Source of the DNA: Stappia sp.
GTDB lineage: Bacteria > Pseudomonadota > Alphaproteobacteria > Rhizobiales > Stappiaceae
NCBI RefSeq assembly: GCF_040110915.1
Contig: NZ_CP157793.1
Coordinates: forward strand, 2,182,939-2,246,938
Length of the DNA stretch: 64,000 nucleotides
Direction: 5' to 3'
In this document: in pieces, positions 43,038 to 50,776 of the stretch
How positions within the stretch are numbered: the stretch's first letter is position 1
How the letters are laid out: the number at the start of each line of letters is the position of its first letter
Translations under genes and position numbers: made by a program
The notes under the pieces: model-generated
The model's database searches: none
Told to the model about the DNA's origin: nothing
The model's input: the letters and a program-made list of their open reading frames with translations, nothing else

Positions 43038-43157
43038 TGCCGAAGCTCCCCTGGCGCTTGTCCTTCCGGACGGGCTCGCCTGAGCGAAGGGACTTCGCGC
43101 AGGCTCGACAATTTGGAGCACGGCGTTGCCGGACAAGCCGGGCAACTGGCCCCCGCA

Positions 43158-44657
43158 CTAAGCCGCGCCGAGCTGACGCAACGGCCCCGGCGCGAGCCGG
43201 GTGGAGACGAATTTCTCATGCGTGTAGAAGCGCTCGCAGGCCGCGCCGCCCTCGCGGCCGACACCCGATTCCTTGAAGCCGCCAAAGGGCGCGCGCAGGT
43301 CGCGCATCATGCTCGCGTTGACCATGACACCACCGGACCGCAGGCGCGGAACGACGGCGTTGACGGTCGGCAGATGGTCCGACCACACATAGGACATGAG
43401 GCCGAAATCGGTGCCGTTGGCGATTGCCACCGCCTCCTCGATCCCGTCGAAGGGCAGGAAGGTCGCGAAGGGGCCGAAGATTTCCTCCTGCGCCACGCGC
43501 GTCTCGTTGGACGCGGCGACCACGGCCGTCGGCCTGACGAAATAGCCATTGCCCAGGCTCTCGTCGCGGACACCGCCCGTCACGAGCCGGCCGCCCTCGT
43601 TCCGCGCGAGTTCGGCATAGGACAGGACGCGGTTCATATGCTGCTCGGAGGCCACCGGCCCCATCTCGGTCGCATCGTCGGTCGGATCGCCGAGCCGGAT
43701 ACGCTCGGCCCGCTCGGCGAACCGCGCCACGAAGGCGTCGAAGACCGGCCGCTCCACCAGGATGCGCGAGCCGGCGAGACATTGCTGACCGGCATTGGTG
43801 TAGATGCCGAGCAGCGCGCCATCGAGCGCCTGGTCGAGATCGGCGGAGGCGAAGACGATGTTGGCGGACTTGCCGCCGAGTTCCGTCATGCAGGGTATGA
43901 GATTGCGGGCCGCGGACGCCATGATGGCGCGGCCGGTCTCCGTGCCCCCGGTGAAGGAGACCAGGTCGACGTCCGGATGCGCAACGAGCGCCGCACCCGT
44001 CACCGGCCCGCGTCCATTGACGACATTGACGGCGCCCTCCGGCAGCCCCGCCTCGTGCAGGAGTTCCACCAGGCGGACAAGCGCCGAGGGCGTCTGCTCG
44101 GACGGCTTCAGCACGCAGGTATTGCCGAATGCCAGCGCGGCGGCGACTTTCATGGAGCCGAGCGAAATCGGAGAATTCCACGGCGCGAGCAGGGCGGCGA
44201 CGCCGATGGGCTCACGCGCCACGACCGTGCGATAGCCTTTCACCTGGTCGTAGACGACACCGGAAGACTGGCCGATATACTCGGCGAAGAAACGGAAGCA
44301 ACGCGCCGTGCGCTTCAGATAGCGCGTCAGGAGATCGCGCATGGGCTTGCCGGTGTCGAGGCATTCGAGGCCGGCGAGAAGCGGGATGTTGGCCTCGATG
44401 ACCTCGGAGAACCGGCAGAGACGGTCTTGCCGCTCCTCGACGCCGAGACGCGGCCACGGTCCGCGATCGAAGGCGCGGCGCGCCGCGGCGACGGCGCGGT
44501 CGATATCGGCGGCCTCGTCCTCGACCAGCGTCGCGACCCGGCCGCCGGTTGCCGGATAGAAGACCGGGATCTCGGCCCCACCGCCGCGCACCGGCACCCC
44601 ATCGATCAGCGCCGTCACGGTCTGCCGGATGTCGCTGTCAGCAAGCGGCAGCTTCAT
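43158..44657 (-). CDS. Aldehyde dehydrogenase (HpaE/BADH-like)
   Basis: This 499-residue NAD(P)-dependent aldehyde dehydrogenase oxidises an aldehyde to the acid. LAPWNSPISLGSMKVAAALAFGNTCVLKPSEQTP forms the cofactor site, and FTGGTETGRAIM and ELGGKSANIVFASAD carry the general-base Glu. GQQCLAGSR holds the catalytic Cys (about residue 301). It resembles semialdehyde dehydrogenases of aromatic-ring degradation such as HpaE, but substrate cannot be assigned. The ATG follows GGGGGAGGGACG. Palindrome D lies about 170 bases upstream. Confidence 0.93.
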   Translation of the reverse strand: MKLPLADSDIRQTVTALIDGVPVRGGGAEIPVFYPATGGRVATLVEDEAADIDRAVAAARRAFDRGPWPRLGVEERQDRLCRFSEVIEANIPLLAGLECLDTGKPMRDLLTRYLKRTARCFRFFAEYIGQSSGVVYDQVKGYRTVVAREPIGVAALLAPWNSPISLGSMKVAAALAFGNTCVLKPSEQTPSALVRLVELLHEAGLPEGAVNVVNGRGPVTGAALVAHPDVDLVSFTGGTETGRAIMASAARNLIPCMTELGGKSANIVFASADLDQALDGALLGIYTNAGQQCLAGSRILVERPVFDAFVARFAERAERIRLGDPTDDATEMGPVASEQHMNRVLSYAELARNEGGRLVTGGVRDESLGNGYFVRPTAVVAASNETRVAQEEIFGPFATFLPFDGIEEAVAIANGTDFGLMSYVWSDHLPTVNAVVPRLRSGGVMVNASMMRDLRAPFGGFKESGVGREGGAACERFYTHEKFVSTRLAPGPLRQLGAA

Positions 44658-44829
44658 CGTCCCTCCCCCATCGTCATTCCTGTCCTCCCGCATCGAGCCG
44701 ACGGTCCGCGCAGAACCCGCGTCGATTGTCCCGTCGCACCGCAACCGCGCGGCCCTCCACAGCCGCAAGGCAGCGACGACCGCGCCGCGCGGGCCGCACC
44801 CGCATCGCCTCACTCCGCGAACTCGCCTC

Positions 44830-44845
44830 ATTCTGTTAACACTTT
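44830..44845. promoter_or_regulatory. GntR-regulon palindrome, site D
   Basis: ATTCTG-TTAA-CACTTT keeps the TGTTAACA core, one perfect arm and half of the other. It is placed to control the aldehyde dehydrogenase and hydroxyacid dehydrogenase genes. Confidence 0.6.
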
Positions 44846-45148
44846 GCTATCACAACGCTGCAACATGGGTCAACATGACGCAGCGATGGCTCGTGACATC
44901 CTGCTCACGCAAAAGCCGTGAGCGCGTGTTCCTGGCGCAACAGCATGCATCGGGGACGACGGTCGCTGCGGACATGATTTCCAAGGCTTCGATATATTTA
45001 TCTGATTATATTCATTTTTTTATTCCACCCCGCCAATCCGGCGCCCCATTGCGCGTGTCCGGCCCGGATGTCCGACAAGCGTCCGGACAAGAGGCAGCGC
45101 ACCCGCGCTCGATTGCGGTCTTTCGCGCGCTCAACCCGCCACAAACTA

Positions 45149-45164
45149 AAAGTGTCAACATTTT
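45149..45164. promoter_or_regulatory. GntR-regulon palindrome, site E
   Basis: AAAGTG-TCAA-CATTTT differs by one base from a perfect six-base-arm palindrome. It lies only four bases beyond the amidase stop codon and about 300 bases from site D. It has no gene start nearby, so it may act with D by looping, or mark a longer leader for the aldehyde dehydrogenase operon. Confidence 0.6.
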
Positions 45165-45168
45165 AGGA

Positions 45169-46587
45169 TCACGATCGCGTCGTTGAATCCGGCAATGCGG
45201 TTGACGACGCTTCCTCCCAGGCGAAACCCGGCGGTGCGTTCATCCGGCCGAGAGCCCGCTCCAGACCGTCGGCGATCCGTAGCAGGCGCGCCTCGCCATA
45301 AGCAGGCGCCGAAAGCTGAACGGCGAGCGGCAGACCGGTCCGCGACACTCCGACGGGCATGGACAGCGTCGGATCGCCCAGGAGATTGAAGGGCGTGCGC
45401 ATATGGCGCCGATAGGTCGCGGCGAGCGCGGCCGGATCGTCGATCCGGCAGGGAAGCGTGAAGGACGACAGGCCGACCACGGCATCGACCGCCGCTGTCG
45501 CGCGCCGATAGCGCGCGATGAGTTCGGCGCGCGCCTGTTGAGCGACGATGAAGTCGGACGCGCTGAGGGCGGCACCGGCCTGCAGCTTTTCGCGGCTGAT
45601 CGCGCAGTAGTCGTCGGGTCGTTCCGCAAGCCAGGCCCGGTGCACCGTATGGGCCTCGGCGCGGTGGATCGTCAGCGCCGTGGCCTGAAGCGCATCAAAG
45701 GGCGGCAGATCGTCGAGCGCGACGATCTCGGCGCCGGCATCGCGCAGGGCGGCAAGGGCATTGTCGAAACCCGCCTCGATCTCCGGATCGATCGCTCCCC
45801 CGGCCGCCGCGTGAAAGGCGTCGAGCGTGCCGATCCGCAGGCCCTCGAGATCGCGCCCGAGTTCCGCGCCATAGGAGCCGCCCCCTCGGGCGGGCTCGGC
45901 GATCACATCCATGACGCGCGCGCAATCGTCCACGGTGCGGGTCAGCGGCCCGACATGGTCGAGCGAAAAGGCAAGCGGAAAACAGCCCCGGCGCGGCACC
46001 GCGTCATAGGTGGGCTTCAGGCCGACGAGGCCGCAGGCCGTGGCAGGGCTGCGCACCGATCCCAGCGTATCCGTGCCGATCCCCGCCATTGCGAGCCCGG
46101 CGGCGACCGCGGCGCCCGACCCGCTGGTCGATCCGCCCGGATGATGATCCCGGTTCCAGGGATTGCGCGCCGGCGGGAAAGGCAGGTCGAAGGTCGGGCC
46201 GCCGGTGCCGAACTCGTGAAGGGCGGTCTTGCCGAGGAGAACGGCTCCGGCCGCCGCGAGCCGGGCGACAACGGCGGCGTCCGCGGTCGCCGGCTCTTCG
46301 GGCACGATCCGCGAATGGCATGTCGTGACCATGCCCGCGACATCGAAGATATCCTTCAGGCAATAGGGGATGCCGTGCATCGGGCCATGATCCACGCCGG
46401 CGCGAAAAGCGGCATCGGCCCGCTCGGCCGCGGAAAGCGCCGGCTCCTCCATAACGGTCAGATAGGCATCGATCCGATCATCGAGCCGCGCAATGCGGTC
46501 GAGATGAAGCCGGGTCAGGTCGACGCTGGTGATCGCACCGGCGCGCAGGAGGCGACCGGCCTCCGCAATGGTCGGACAGCAGGTCAT
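45169..46587 (-). CDS. Amidase signature-family hydrolase
   Basis: This 472-residue amidase-signature enzyme hydrolyses a carboxamide to acid and ammonia. The catalytic Lys lies in YCLKDIFDVAG (about residue 78), and the Gly/Ser-rich signature GGSTSGSGAAVAAGLAMAGIGTDTLGSVRSPA spans about 147-178 and holds the cis-Ser and the nucleophilic Ser. The start is fixed by an ATGA overlap with the short repeat-containing ORF upstream. It may act on an amide intermediate of the island's pathway; GatA-like tRNA amidotransferase activity is unlikely in this context. Confidence 0.9.
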   Translation of the reverse strand: MTCCPTIAEAGRLLRAGAITSVDLTRLHLDRIARLDDRIDAYLTVMEEPALSAAERADAAFRAGVDHGPMHGIPYCLKDIFDVAGMVTTCHSRIVPEEPATADAAVVARLAAAGAVLLGKTALHEFGTGGPTFDLPFPPARNPWNRDHHPGGSTSGSGAAVAAGLAMAGIGTDTLGSVRSPATACGLVGLKPTYDAVPRRGCFPLAFSLDHVGPLTRTVDDCARVMDVIAEPARGGGSYGAELGRDLEGLRIGTLDAFHAAAGGAIDPEIEAGFDNALAALRDAGAEIVALDDLPPFDALQATALTIHRAEAHTVHRAWLAERPDDYCAISREKLQAGAALSASDFIVAQQARAELIARYRRATAAVDAVVGLSSFTLPCRIDDPAALAATYRRHMRTPFNLLGDPTLSMPVGVSRTGLPLAVQLSAPAYGEARLLRIADGLERALGRMNAPPGFAWEEASSTALPDSTTRS

Positions 46588-46910
46588 GATGCGCCCGGCC
46601 CATTGTCTGGCGCGACGTCCGGCGCGACGTCTGGCGCAAAGTCTGGCGCAAAGTCTGGCGCGACGTCCGGCACGAACCGGTAGGCCGGCTCGGCCGTGGG
46701 ATCGAGGGCAATGCCGGGATCGAACCCGACACGGCGATCGTGTCCACCGCCCGGTCCCGCCGAACGCCCCGTGACCTTGGCGACCGGGCCCGCCTGCCGG
46801 ACCTTCGCCGTCAACGGCCCTGTCCGCTCTTGGTCCGTCGTCCCCGGTCCGCCCGTCCGCAAGCCGGCGGCCTCCCGGCCTTCGGTCGTGTCGGTATCGT
46901 CTGACATCAT
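46584..46910 (-). CDS. Small acidic protein with PDxA tetrapeptide repeats
   Basis: This 108-residue ORF is unrecognised. The N-terminal half is charged and rich in Gly and Thr (MMSDDTDTTEGREAAG); the C-terminus is a run of PDVA/PDFA tetrapeptides encoded by a 12-bp tandem repeat. Evidence that it is real is the GGGAGGAAACC ribosome-binding site before the ATG and the ATGA overlap with the amidase gene. Small partner proteins of some amidases are known (AtzG type), but no similarity to them is seen. Repeat number may vary between strains. Confidence 0.5.
   Translation of the reverse strand: MMSDDTDTTEGREAAGLRTGGPGTTDQERTGPLTAKVRQAGPVAKVTGRSAGPGGGHDRRVGFDPGIALDPTAEPAYRFVPDVAPDFAPDFAPDVAPDVAPDNGPGAS
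46608..46667 (-). repeat. 12-bp tandem repeat, five units
   Basis: Five 12-base units read, on the plus strand, (T/C)GGCGC(G/A)A(C/A)GTC, followed by a sixth degenerate unit. Two middle units (46632-46655) are identical. The repeat keeps frame in the small ORF and encodes PDVA or PDFA per unit, as expected for selection or slippage in whole codons. Confidence 0.85.
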
Positions 46911-47045
46911 GCCCGGTTTCCTCCCGTTTCTCCCGCCCCTCTCCCCCGCCTCTCGATGGACCGGCATGGCGCGCGCCCGGCCGTACAGGCCTTCCCCGCC
47001 CGGGCCCTGCCAGCTTGGGCCTTTCCATCCGGCACGGCCTTGACT

Positions 47046-47061
47046 AAAGTGTCAACACTTT
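47046..47061. promoter_or_regulatory. GntR-regulon palindrome, site F
   Basis: AAAGTG-TCAA-CACTTT has perfect six-base arms and is the best copy of the motif. It lies between the divergent amidase-side and ubiX-side transcription units, 136 and 79 bases from their proposed first starts. Confidence 0.75.
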
Positions 47062-47139
47062 TTGGACAACGTCCCGTTGCGCCAACCGGGTCGATGCAGA
47101 CCCTTGGGCGATTGCGAAGGACAGGGAGGAAGACAGCGC

Positions 47140-47430
47140 ATGGAGAGCGAACAACCGGCCTGGCCGGCAGGCCGTGCCCCGGCGCATGACAGCCGGCGCA
47201 AGATGCGATTTCCGATCGGCCGAAGCCGTCCGATCGAAAGGAACGCGTTCACGCTCAATATCTTGCAGCATAGTGTCGTCGGCGGTGCCGGTCAGCTTTT
47301 GCGCAACCTGCTCATGCCCGTTGCCGTCGTCCGACCCGCCGGCATGCAGACGTTCATGCAACCGGCCTTCGCCCGGACTGGTGCGATCCCGCAATCCGCC
47401 ACTTTCGATCAACGCGTGGTTCCTTCATGA
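47140..47430 (+). CDS. Small ORF coupled to ubiX
   Basis: This 96-residue ORF is not recognised. An AGGGAGG sequence precedes its ATG at good distance, and its stop overlaps the ubiX start as ATGA, which suggests translation coupling. The sequence is basic (RRKMRFPIGRSRPIER) with a hydrophobic middle (GGAGQLLRNLLMPVAVV) and no cysteines, so it is not the zinc-type third subunit found with some UbiD decarboxylases. It could be a leader ORF rather than a functional protein. Confidence 0.4.
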   Translation: MESEQPAWPAGRAPAHDSRRKMRFPIGRSRPIERNAFTLNILQHSVVGGAGQLLRNLLMPVAVVRPAGMQTFMQPAFARTGAIPQSATFDQRVVPS

Positions 47431-47999
47431 CCGCATCGCCACCCATGATCATCGGCATTTCGGGAGCGTCCGGGGTCATCTACGGGATTCGGGCCCTGGA
47501 AATCCTGCGCATGCTTGGCATCGAGACCCATCTCGTGGTCACCAAATCGGCGGAAATGACCATGCGCTCCGAGGTCGACATCGCACCGCGCGACGTCAAG
47601 GCGCTCGCCGATCACTGCCATCCGGTCGGCGATGTCGGAGCATCGATCGCGTCCGGTTCGTTTCGCACGCGCGGCATGCTGATCCTGCCCTGCTCGATCC
47701 GCACGATGGGCGAGATCGCCACCGGCGTGACGTCGTCGCTTCTGCCCCGCGCAGCCGACGTCGTCCTCAAGGAGCGTCGCAGGCTGGTGCTCGGCCTCAG
47801 GGAAACGCCGCTCCATCTCGGCCACATGCGCTCCATGACGGCCGTCACGGAGGCCGGCGCGATCGTTGCGCCGCTGGTGCCGGCCTTCTATACCCGGCCC
47901 ACGCAGATCACCCAGATCATCGACCATTCGGTCGGCCGGCTGCTCGATCTGTTCGATATCGATGCCGGCATTGCCGGTCGCTGGGCCGGGCGGGGCTGA
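47427..47999 (+). CDS. ubiX: UbiX-family flavin prenyltransferase
   Basis: UbiX joins dimethylallyl phosphate to reduced FMN to give the prenylated FMN cofactor of UbiD enzymes. The 190-residue product has the nucleotide-binding start IIGISGASGVIYGIRALEIL, the central ILPCSIRTMGEIATGVTSSLLPRAADV (about 89-115) and KERRRLVLGLRETPLHLGHMRSM, as in the family. It is probably a dedicated copy for the island's UbiD protein, controlled by palindrome F. The AbrB-type gene starts four bases downstream. Confidence 0.95.
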   Translation: MTASPPMIIGISGASGVIYGIRALEILRMLGIETHLVVTKSAEMTMRSEVDIAPRDVKALADHCHPVGDVGASIASGSFRTRGMLILPCSIRTMGEIATGVTSSLLPRAADVVLKERRRLVLGLRETPLHLGHMRSMTAVTEAGAIVAPLVPAFYTRPTQITQIIDHSVGRLLDLFDIDAGIAGRWAGRG

Positions 48000-48002
48000 G
48001 CC

Positions 48003-49103
48003 TTGGCCCGTCGCTTGCGCAAGGTTTTCGTCGCCACCGCAACGCTTGCCGTTGCTGCTGCGGGAGGGCTCGGCGCGAGCGTCCTCGGTCTGCCTCTACC
48101 GTGGCTCCTGGGATCCCTGATCGGCACCGCCCTGCTCGCCGTCAGCGGCCTCAGGATCGCGGGCAAGCCGCCGGCCTTTCCCGAACGGATCCGTCTGGCT
48201 GCCGTGCCGGTGATCGGCGTCATGATCGGCGCGGGGGTCAGCGCCGACGTCTTCTCCGCTCTCGGCCAGTGGTGGCCGAGCCTCCTGCTGCTGGTGCCGT
48301 TCATCCTGGCGCTGCAGCTGGTCAATTTCGCCGTGTTTCATCGTCTCGGCGGTTACGATCTGCCGACGGCCTTTTTCGCTGCAAGCCCCGGCGGGCTCAT
48401 CGAGTCGGTGCTGATCGGCGAGAGCCGCGGCGGCACGGTCGCCCTCATGAGCATGCAGCATTTCAGCCGCATCGCGCTCAGCGTGCTCATCATTCCCGTC
48501 CTGTTCACCTTCGTCACCGGCCAGAGCGTCGGCAGCGCTGCGGGTGCCAGTCTTGCCGCCCCCGAGAACGGCAGCCTGACGGTGCGCGACGCCGTGCTGC
48601 TGGCCGCCTCCGGCCTCGTCGGCACTGTGGCGGGCCGCGCCCTTCGCCTGCCGGCGGCCATCATGATCGGGCCGTTTCTCGCGAGTGCGGCCATCCATGC
48701 GGGCGGTTTGACGAACGCCAGCGTCCCGACGGTCCTGGTCATGGCGGCCCAGGTCATCCTCGGCCTTGGCATCGGACTGCGCTTCGTCGGCCAGGGTCGG
48801 TGCACGCTCGCGCATGGCTTCGGCCTCGCCCTCGTCGCCCTGAGCCTGTCGCTCGGCCTCGCCGGCCTCATCGCCATCGCCCTGTCGGCATCGGGAATTG
48901 CCACGCCGGAAGCAGTGTTTCTGGCCTTCGCACCCGGCGGGCTCGCCGAAATGAGCCTGATCGCGATCTCGCTCGGCATTTCGCCGGTCTTCGTGACGAC
49001 CCATCACGTCCTCCGGATCGTCATCGCCATCAGCCTGTCGAGCCTGGTTTTCCGGCTGGTCTGCGCCGTCTTGAACCGACGCGGGCGCATGCCGCGCGCG
49101 TGA
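48003..49103 (+). CDS. AbrB-family (AmoA-like) membrane protein
   Basis: This 366-residue membrane protein with about ten hydrophobic segments has two internal repeats, each with an ASPGGLIE- or APGGLAE-type motif (AASPGGLIESVLIGESRGG and AFAPGGLAEMSLIAISLGI). These are typical of the AbrB family of putative ammonia monooxygenase-like regulators or transporters; despite that name no enzyme activity is established. It starts at a TTG three bases after the ubiX stop. Co-expression with catabolic genes suggests transport of a substrate or product. Confidence 0.85.
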   Translation: MARRLRKVFVATATLAVAAAGGLGASVLGLPLPWLLGSLIGTALLAVSGLRIAGKPPAFPERIRLAAVPVIGVMIGAGVSADVFSALGQWWPSLLLLVPFILALQLVNFAVFHRLGGYDLPTAFFAASPGGLIESVLIGESRGGTVALMSMQHFSRIALSVLIIPVLFTFVTGQSVGSAAGASLAAPENGSLTVRDAVLLAASGLVGTVAGRALRLPAAIMIGPFLASAAIHAGGLTNASVPTVLVMAAQVILGLGIGLRFVGQGRCTLAHGFGLALVALSLSLGLAGLIAIALSASGIATPEAVFLAFAPGGLAEMSLIAISLGISPVFVTTHHVLRIVIAISLSSLVFRLVCAVLNRRGRMPRA

Positions 49104-49730
49104 CGCGCCGCGACGGAGCACGTCGTGCGCAAACGCCTCGGCAATTGCCTCTCTCCCCCTCCCGGCTGACTGTCTCGCAACAATCAGCGTCGGGCGGTCG
49201 ATCCGGATGAACAACCAGGTAAGAGATTACAGCTGGTACGGGCCATTGCTTGAGGTCCGAAGACTGCCGCCCCCGAGACACCGTTTCCGGCCCGCGTGGC
49301 GCCGGAGCAGGTCCGCGGCCCCTCCCGCATACTCGTCGAAAACAACGAAAACACCCGGCCGCAGCCCGATCGGCAGAACGCGTTCGCTATTGCGAATGGC
49401 CAAGGGGGGGACGGACGAAACTCGAGCCCGAAGCCATTGCGCTTCGGTCTGGCGGTGGCAAGACGCAAATGAAAATGGCGGAGCTTCCGAGAGAAAGCTC
49501 GAACCCGACGGGTTCGCAAGGCGAAGAGCCGTCCGAGCCGATGCGAGGTCCCGACTGGAGCGAAGCCCGAAGGGCGACGGCGCGAAGTCAGAGAATGGCG
49601 GAGGGGACGGGACCGGGGGCGAACGTTCTCTACCCCATAAACCATTGTTTCTATTTGCTAGACCATATTTGAGATCGCTATCCGCACAAGAGGCGACTGC
49701 CACCCAAAACAAAACGTCGAGGACCCACGG
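49104..49730. other. Non-coding region rich in short inverted repeats
   Basis: About 630 bases separate the AbrB-type and AraC-type genes. Several perfect short hairpins occur: CGAACCC-GAC-GGGTTCG at 49500-49516, GAGCTT-N8-AAGCTC at 49481-49500, and TTCGC-TATT-GCGAA near 49385-49398. Open frames in it give low-complexity, Arg/Ser-rich products with no recognisable domain. The stretch near 49,590-49,640 (TGGCGGAGGGGACGGGACC) faintly resembles the complement of a tRNA 3' end, but no cloverleaf can be drawn. It may be a decayed tRNA flank or a structured RNA. Confidence 0.45.
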
Positions 49731-50621
49731 CTATTCCGCCGCATGAGCCACGCGGTCCTGCCTTGGCGCGCGGCCGAACTTGCGGGCGTATTCCCGTGAG
49801 AACTGGGCCGAGCTTTCGTAACCCACCCCGAAGGCGATCTCGGAGACCTTCCCGTTCGTGCTGCGCAAGGCTTCGCGGGCGCGCAACAGGCGCAGGTCCT
49901 TTTGGTATTGCAGCGGAGACGTGCCGGTCACCGCCTTGAAATGCTCGAAGAAGGCGGAACTGCTCATGCCGGCCCGCTCCGCGAGATCACCGACCACCAG
50001 CGGGCGGGCGAGGTCCGACTGGATTTCGCGCGTGGCCTGGAAGATGCGGCTGGCCGTCGTCTCGTGCCAGAGGAGCCTCCGCAACGTCTCGGCATGGGGG
50101 CCGAGGAGGAGCCGCGCATGGATCTCGCGCGCCGCGATTGGGGCCAGCAGGCGGCGCGAGTCTTCGCCCTCGCAATGGCGCAGGTATCGCAAGAGCGCCT
50201 CCTCCATCTCCGGATCGGTCTGGCAGAGTGAGATCGAGAACGGGTCCGGCTGACCCGTGGCGCGCGCCCCCACCAGGTCGGCGGCAAGGCCGCGCAGGAG
50301 GTCGAGGTCGATCGGGAAGACCAACGCGACGTAGGGGCGATCCGGCGCCGCTTCGGTGATGCGCGAGACGACGGGCAGGGCATGGCTGACGACAAGGGAT
50401 TGGCCGTCGGCCACGCGCAGGGTTCTTTTGCTCGTGCCGACCTCCTTGGCGCCCTGCAGCACGAGGCACAGAAGCGGGCGATAGACGGTCGCATCCTGCC
50501 CGCTCGGCGCGCAGAACCGCAGGAAATGCAGGCCGCTCGGGCCATGTGCGAGCGCACCTTGCGCCGGTCCTTCCCGGTCGAGCAGGGCCGATACATGCTG
50601 CAAGAGGGCTTCGTGAGTCAT
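49731..50621 (-). CDS. AraC-family transcriptional regulator
   Basis: This 297-residue regulator has an N-terminal AraC_N cupin domain (about 10-160, with YRPLLCLVLQGAKEVGTSKRTLRVADGQSLVVS). Two C-terminal helix-turn-helix motifs follow (LAERAGMSSSAFFEHFKAVTGTSPLQYQKDLRL and ISEIAFGVGYESSAQFSREYARKFGRAPRQ type). The ATG at 50621 follows GGGAGGAAAGC. It is divergent from two short-chain dehydrogenase genes, an arrangement seen often with this AraC subfamily, so it probably activates them. Confidence 0.93.
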   Translation of the reverse strand: MTHEALLQHVSALLDREGPAQGALAHGPSGLHFLRFCAPSGQDATVYRPLLCLVLQGAKEVGTSKRTLRVADGQSLVVSHALPVVSRITEAAPDRPYVALVFPIDLDLLRGLAADLVGARATGQPDPFSISLCQTDPEMEEALLRYLRHCEGEDSRRLLAPIAAREIHARLLLGPHAETLRRLLWHETTASRIFQATREIQSDLARPLVVGDLAERAGMSSSAFFEHFKAVTGTSPLQYQKDLRLLRAREALRSTNGKVSEIAFGVGYESSAQFSREYARKFGRAPRQDRVAHAAE

Positions 50622-50705
50622 GCTTTCCTCCCTGCGCCCCTCTAGCACAGCGCACCTGCTGCTTTGTACGATAACTTCTCCACTTGGAGGATCAGGCAAA
50701 AAATT

Positions 50706-50729
50706 CGGTCAATCGTGAAAGATTGGCCG
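50706..50729. promoter_or_regulatory. Inverted repeat upstream of the SDR pair
   Basis: CGGTCAATC-N6-GATTGGCCG has nine-base arms with one mismatch. It lies 47 bases before the first dehydrogenase gene in the divergent AraC promoter region and is a candidate operator for the AraC-family regulator. Confidence 0.55.
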
Positions 50730-50776
50730 TCACCATCGGACTAGGGTCGATCCATCAACACACGAGGAGGACGACC

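Larger units (their letters stand above)
44658..45168. other. Intergenic region with two regulatory palindromes, no gene
   Basis: About 510 bases separate the aldehyde dehydrogenase start from the amidase stop, both on the minus strand. An AT-rich stretch (about 44,990-45,030) and palindromes D and E are present, as expected of a promoter region. Short open frames here lack ribosome-binding sites and recognisable products. Confidence 0.6.

Noticed and set aside
44875..45186. Possible small plus-strand gene (MTQRWLVT start) between the aldehyde dehydrogenase and amidase genes.
   Set aside because: No ribosome-binding site, no recognisable product, and it runs across palindrome E.
47044..47412. 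Minus-strand 122-codon frame opposite the small ubiX-linked ORF.
   Set aside because: No good ribosome-binding site and it covers palindrome F; the plus-strand ORF has better start signals.
49590..49640. Possible tRNA on the minus strand.
   Set aside because: No TTCGAAC-type T-loop and no cloverleaf could be drawn.
49207..49746. Open frames on both strands in the gap before the AraC gene.
   Set aside because: Products are low-complexity and unlike proteins; hairpins suggest a non-coding element.
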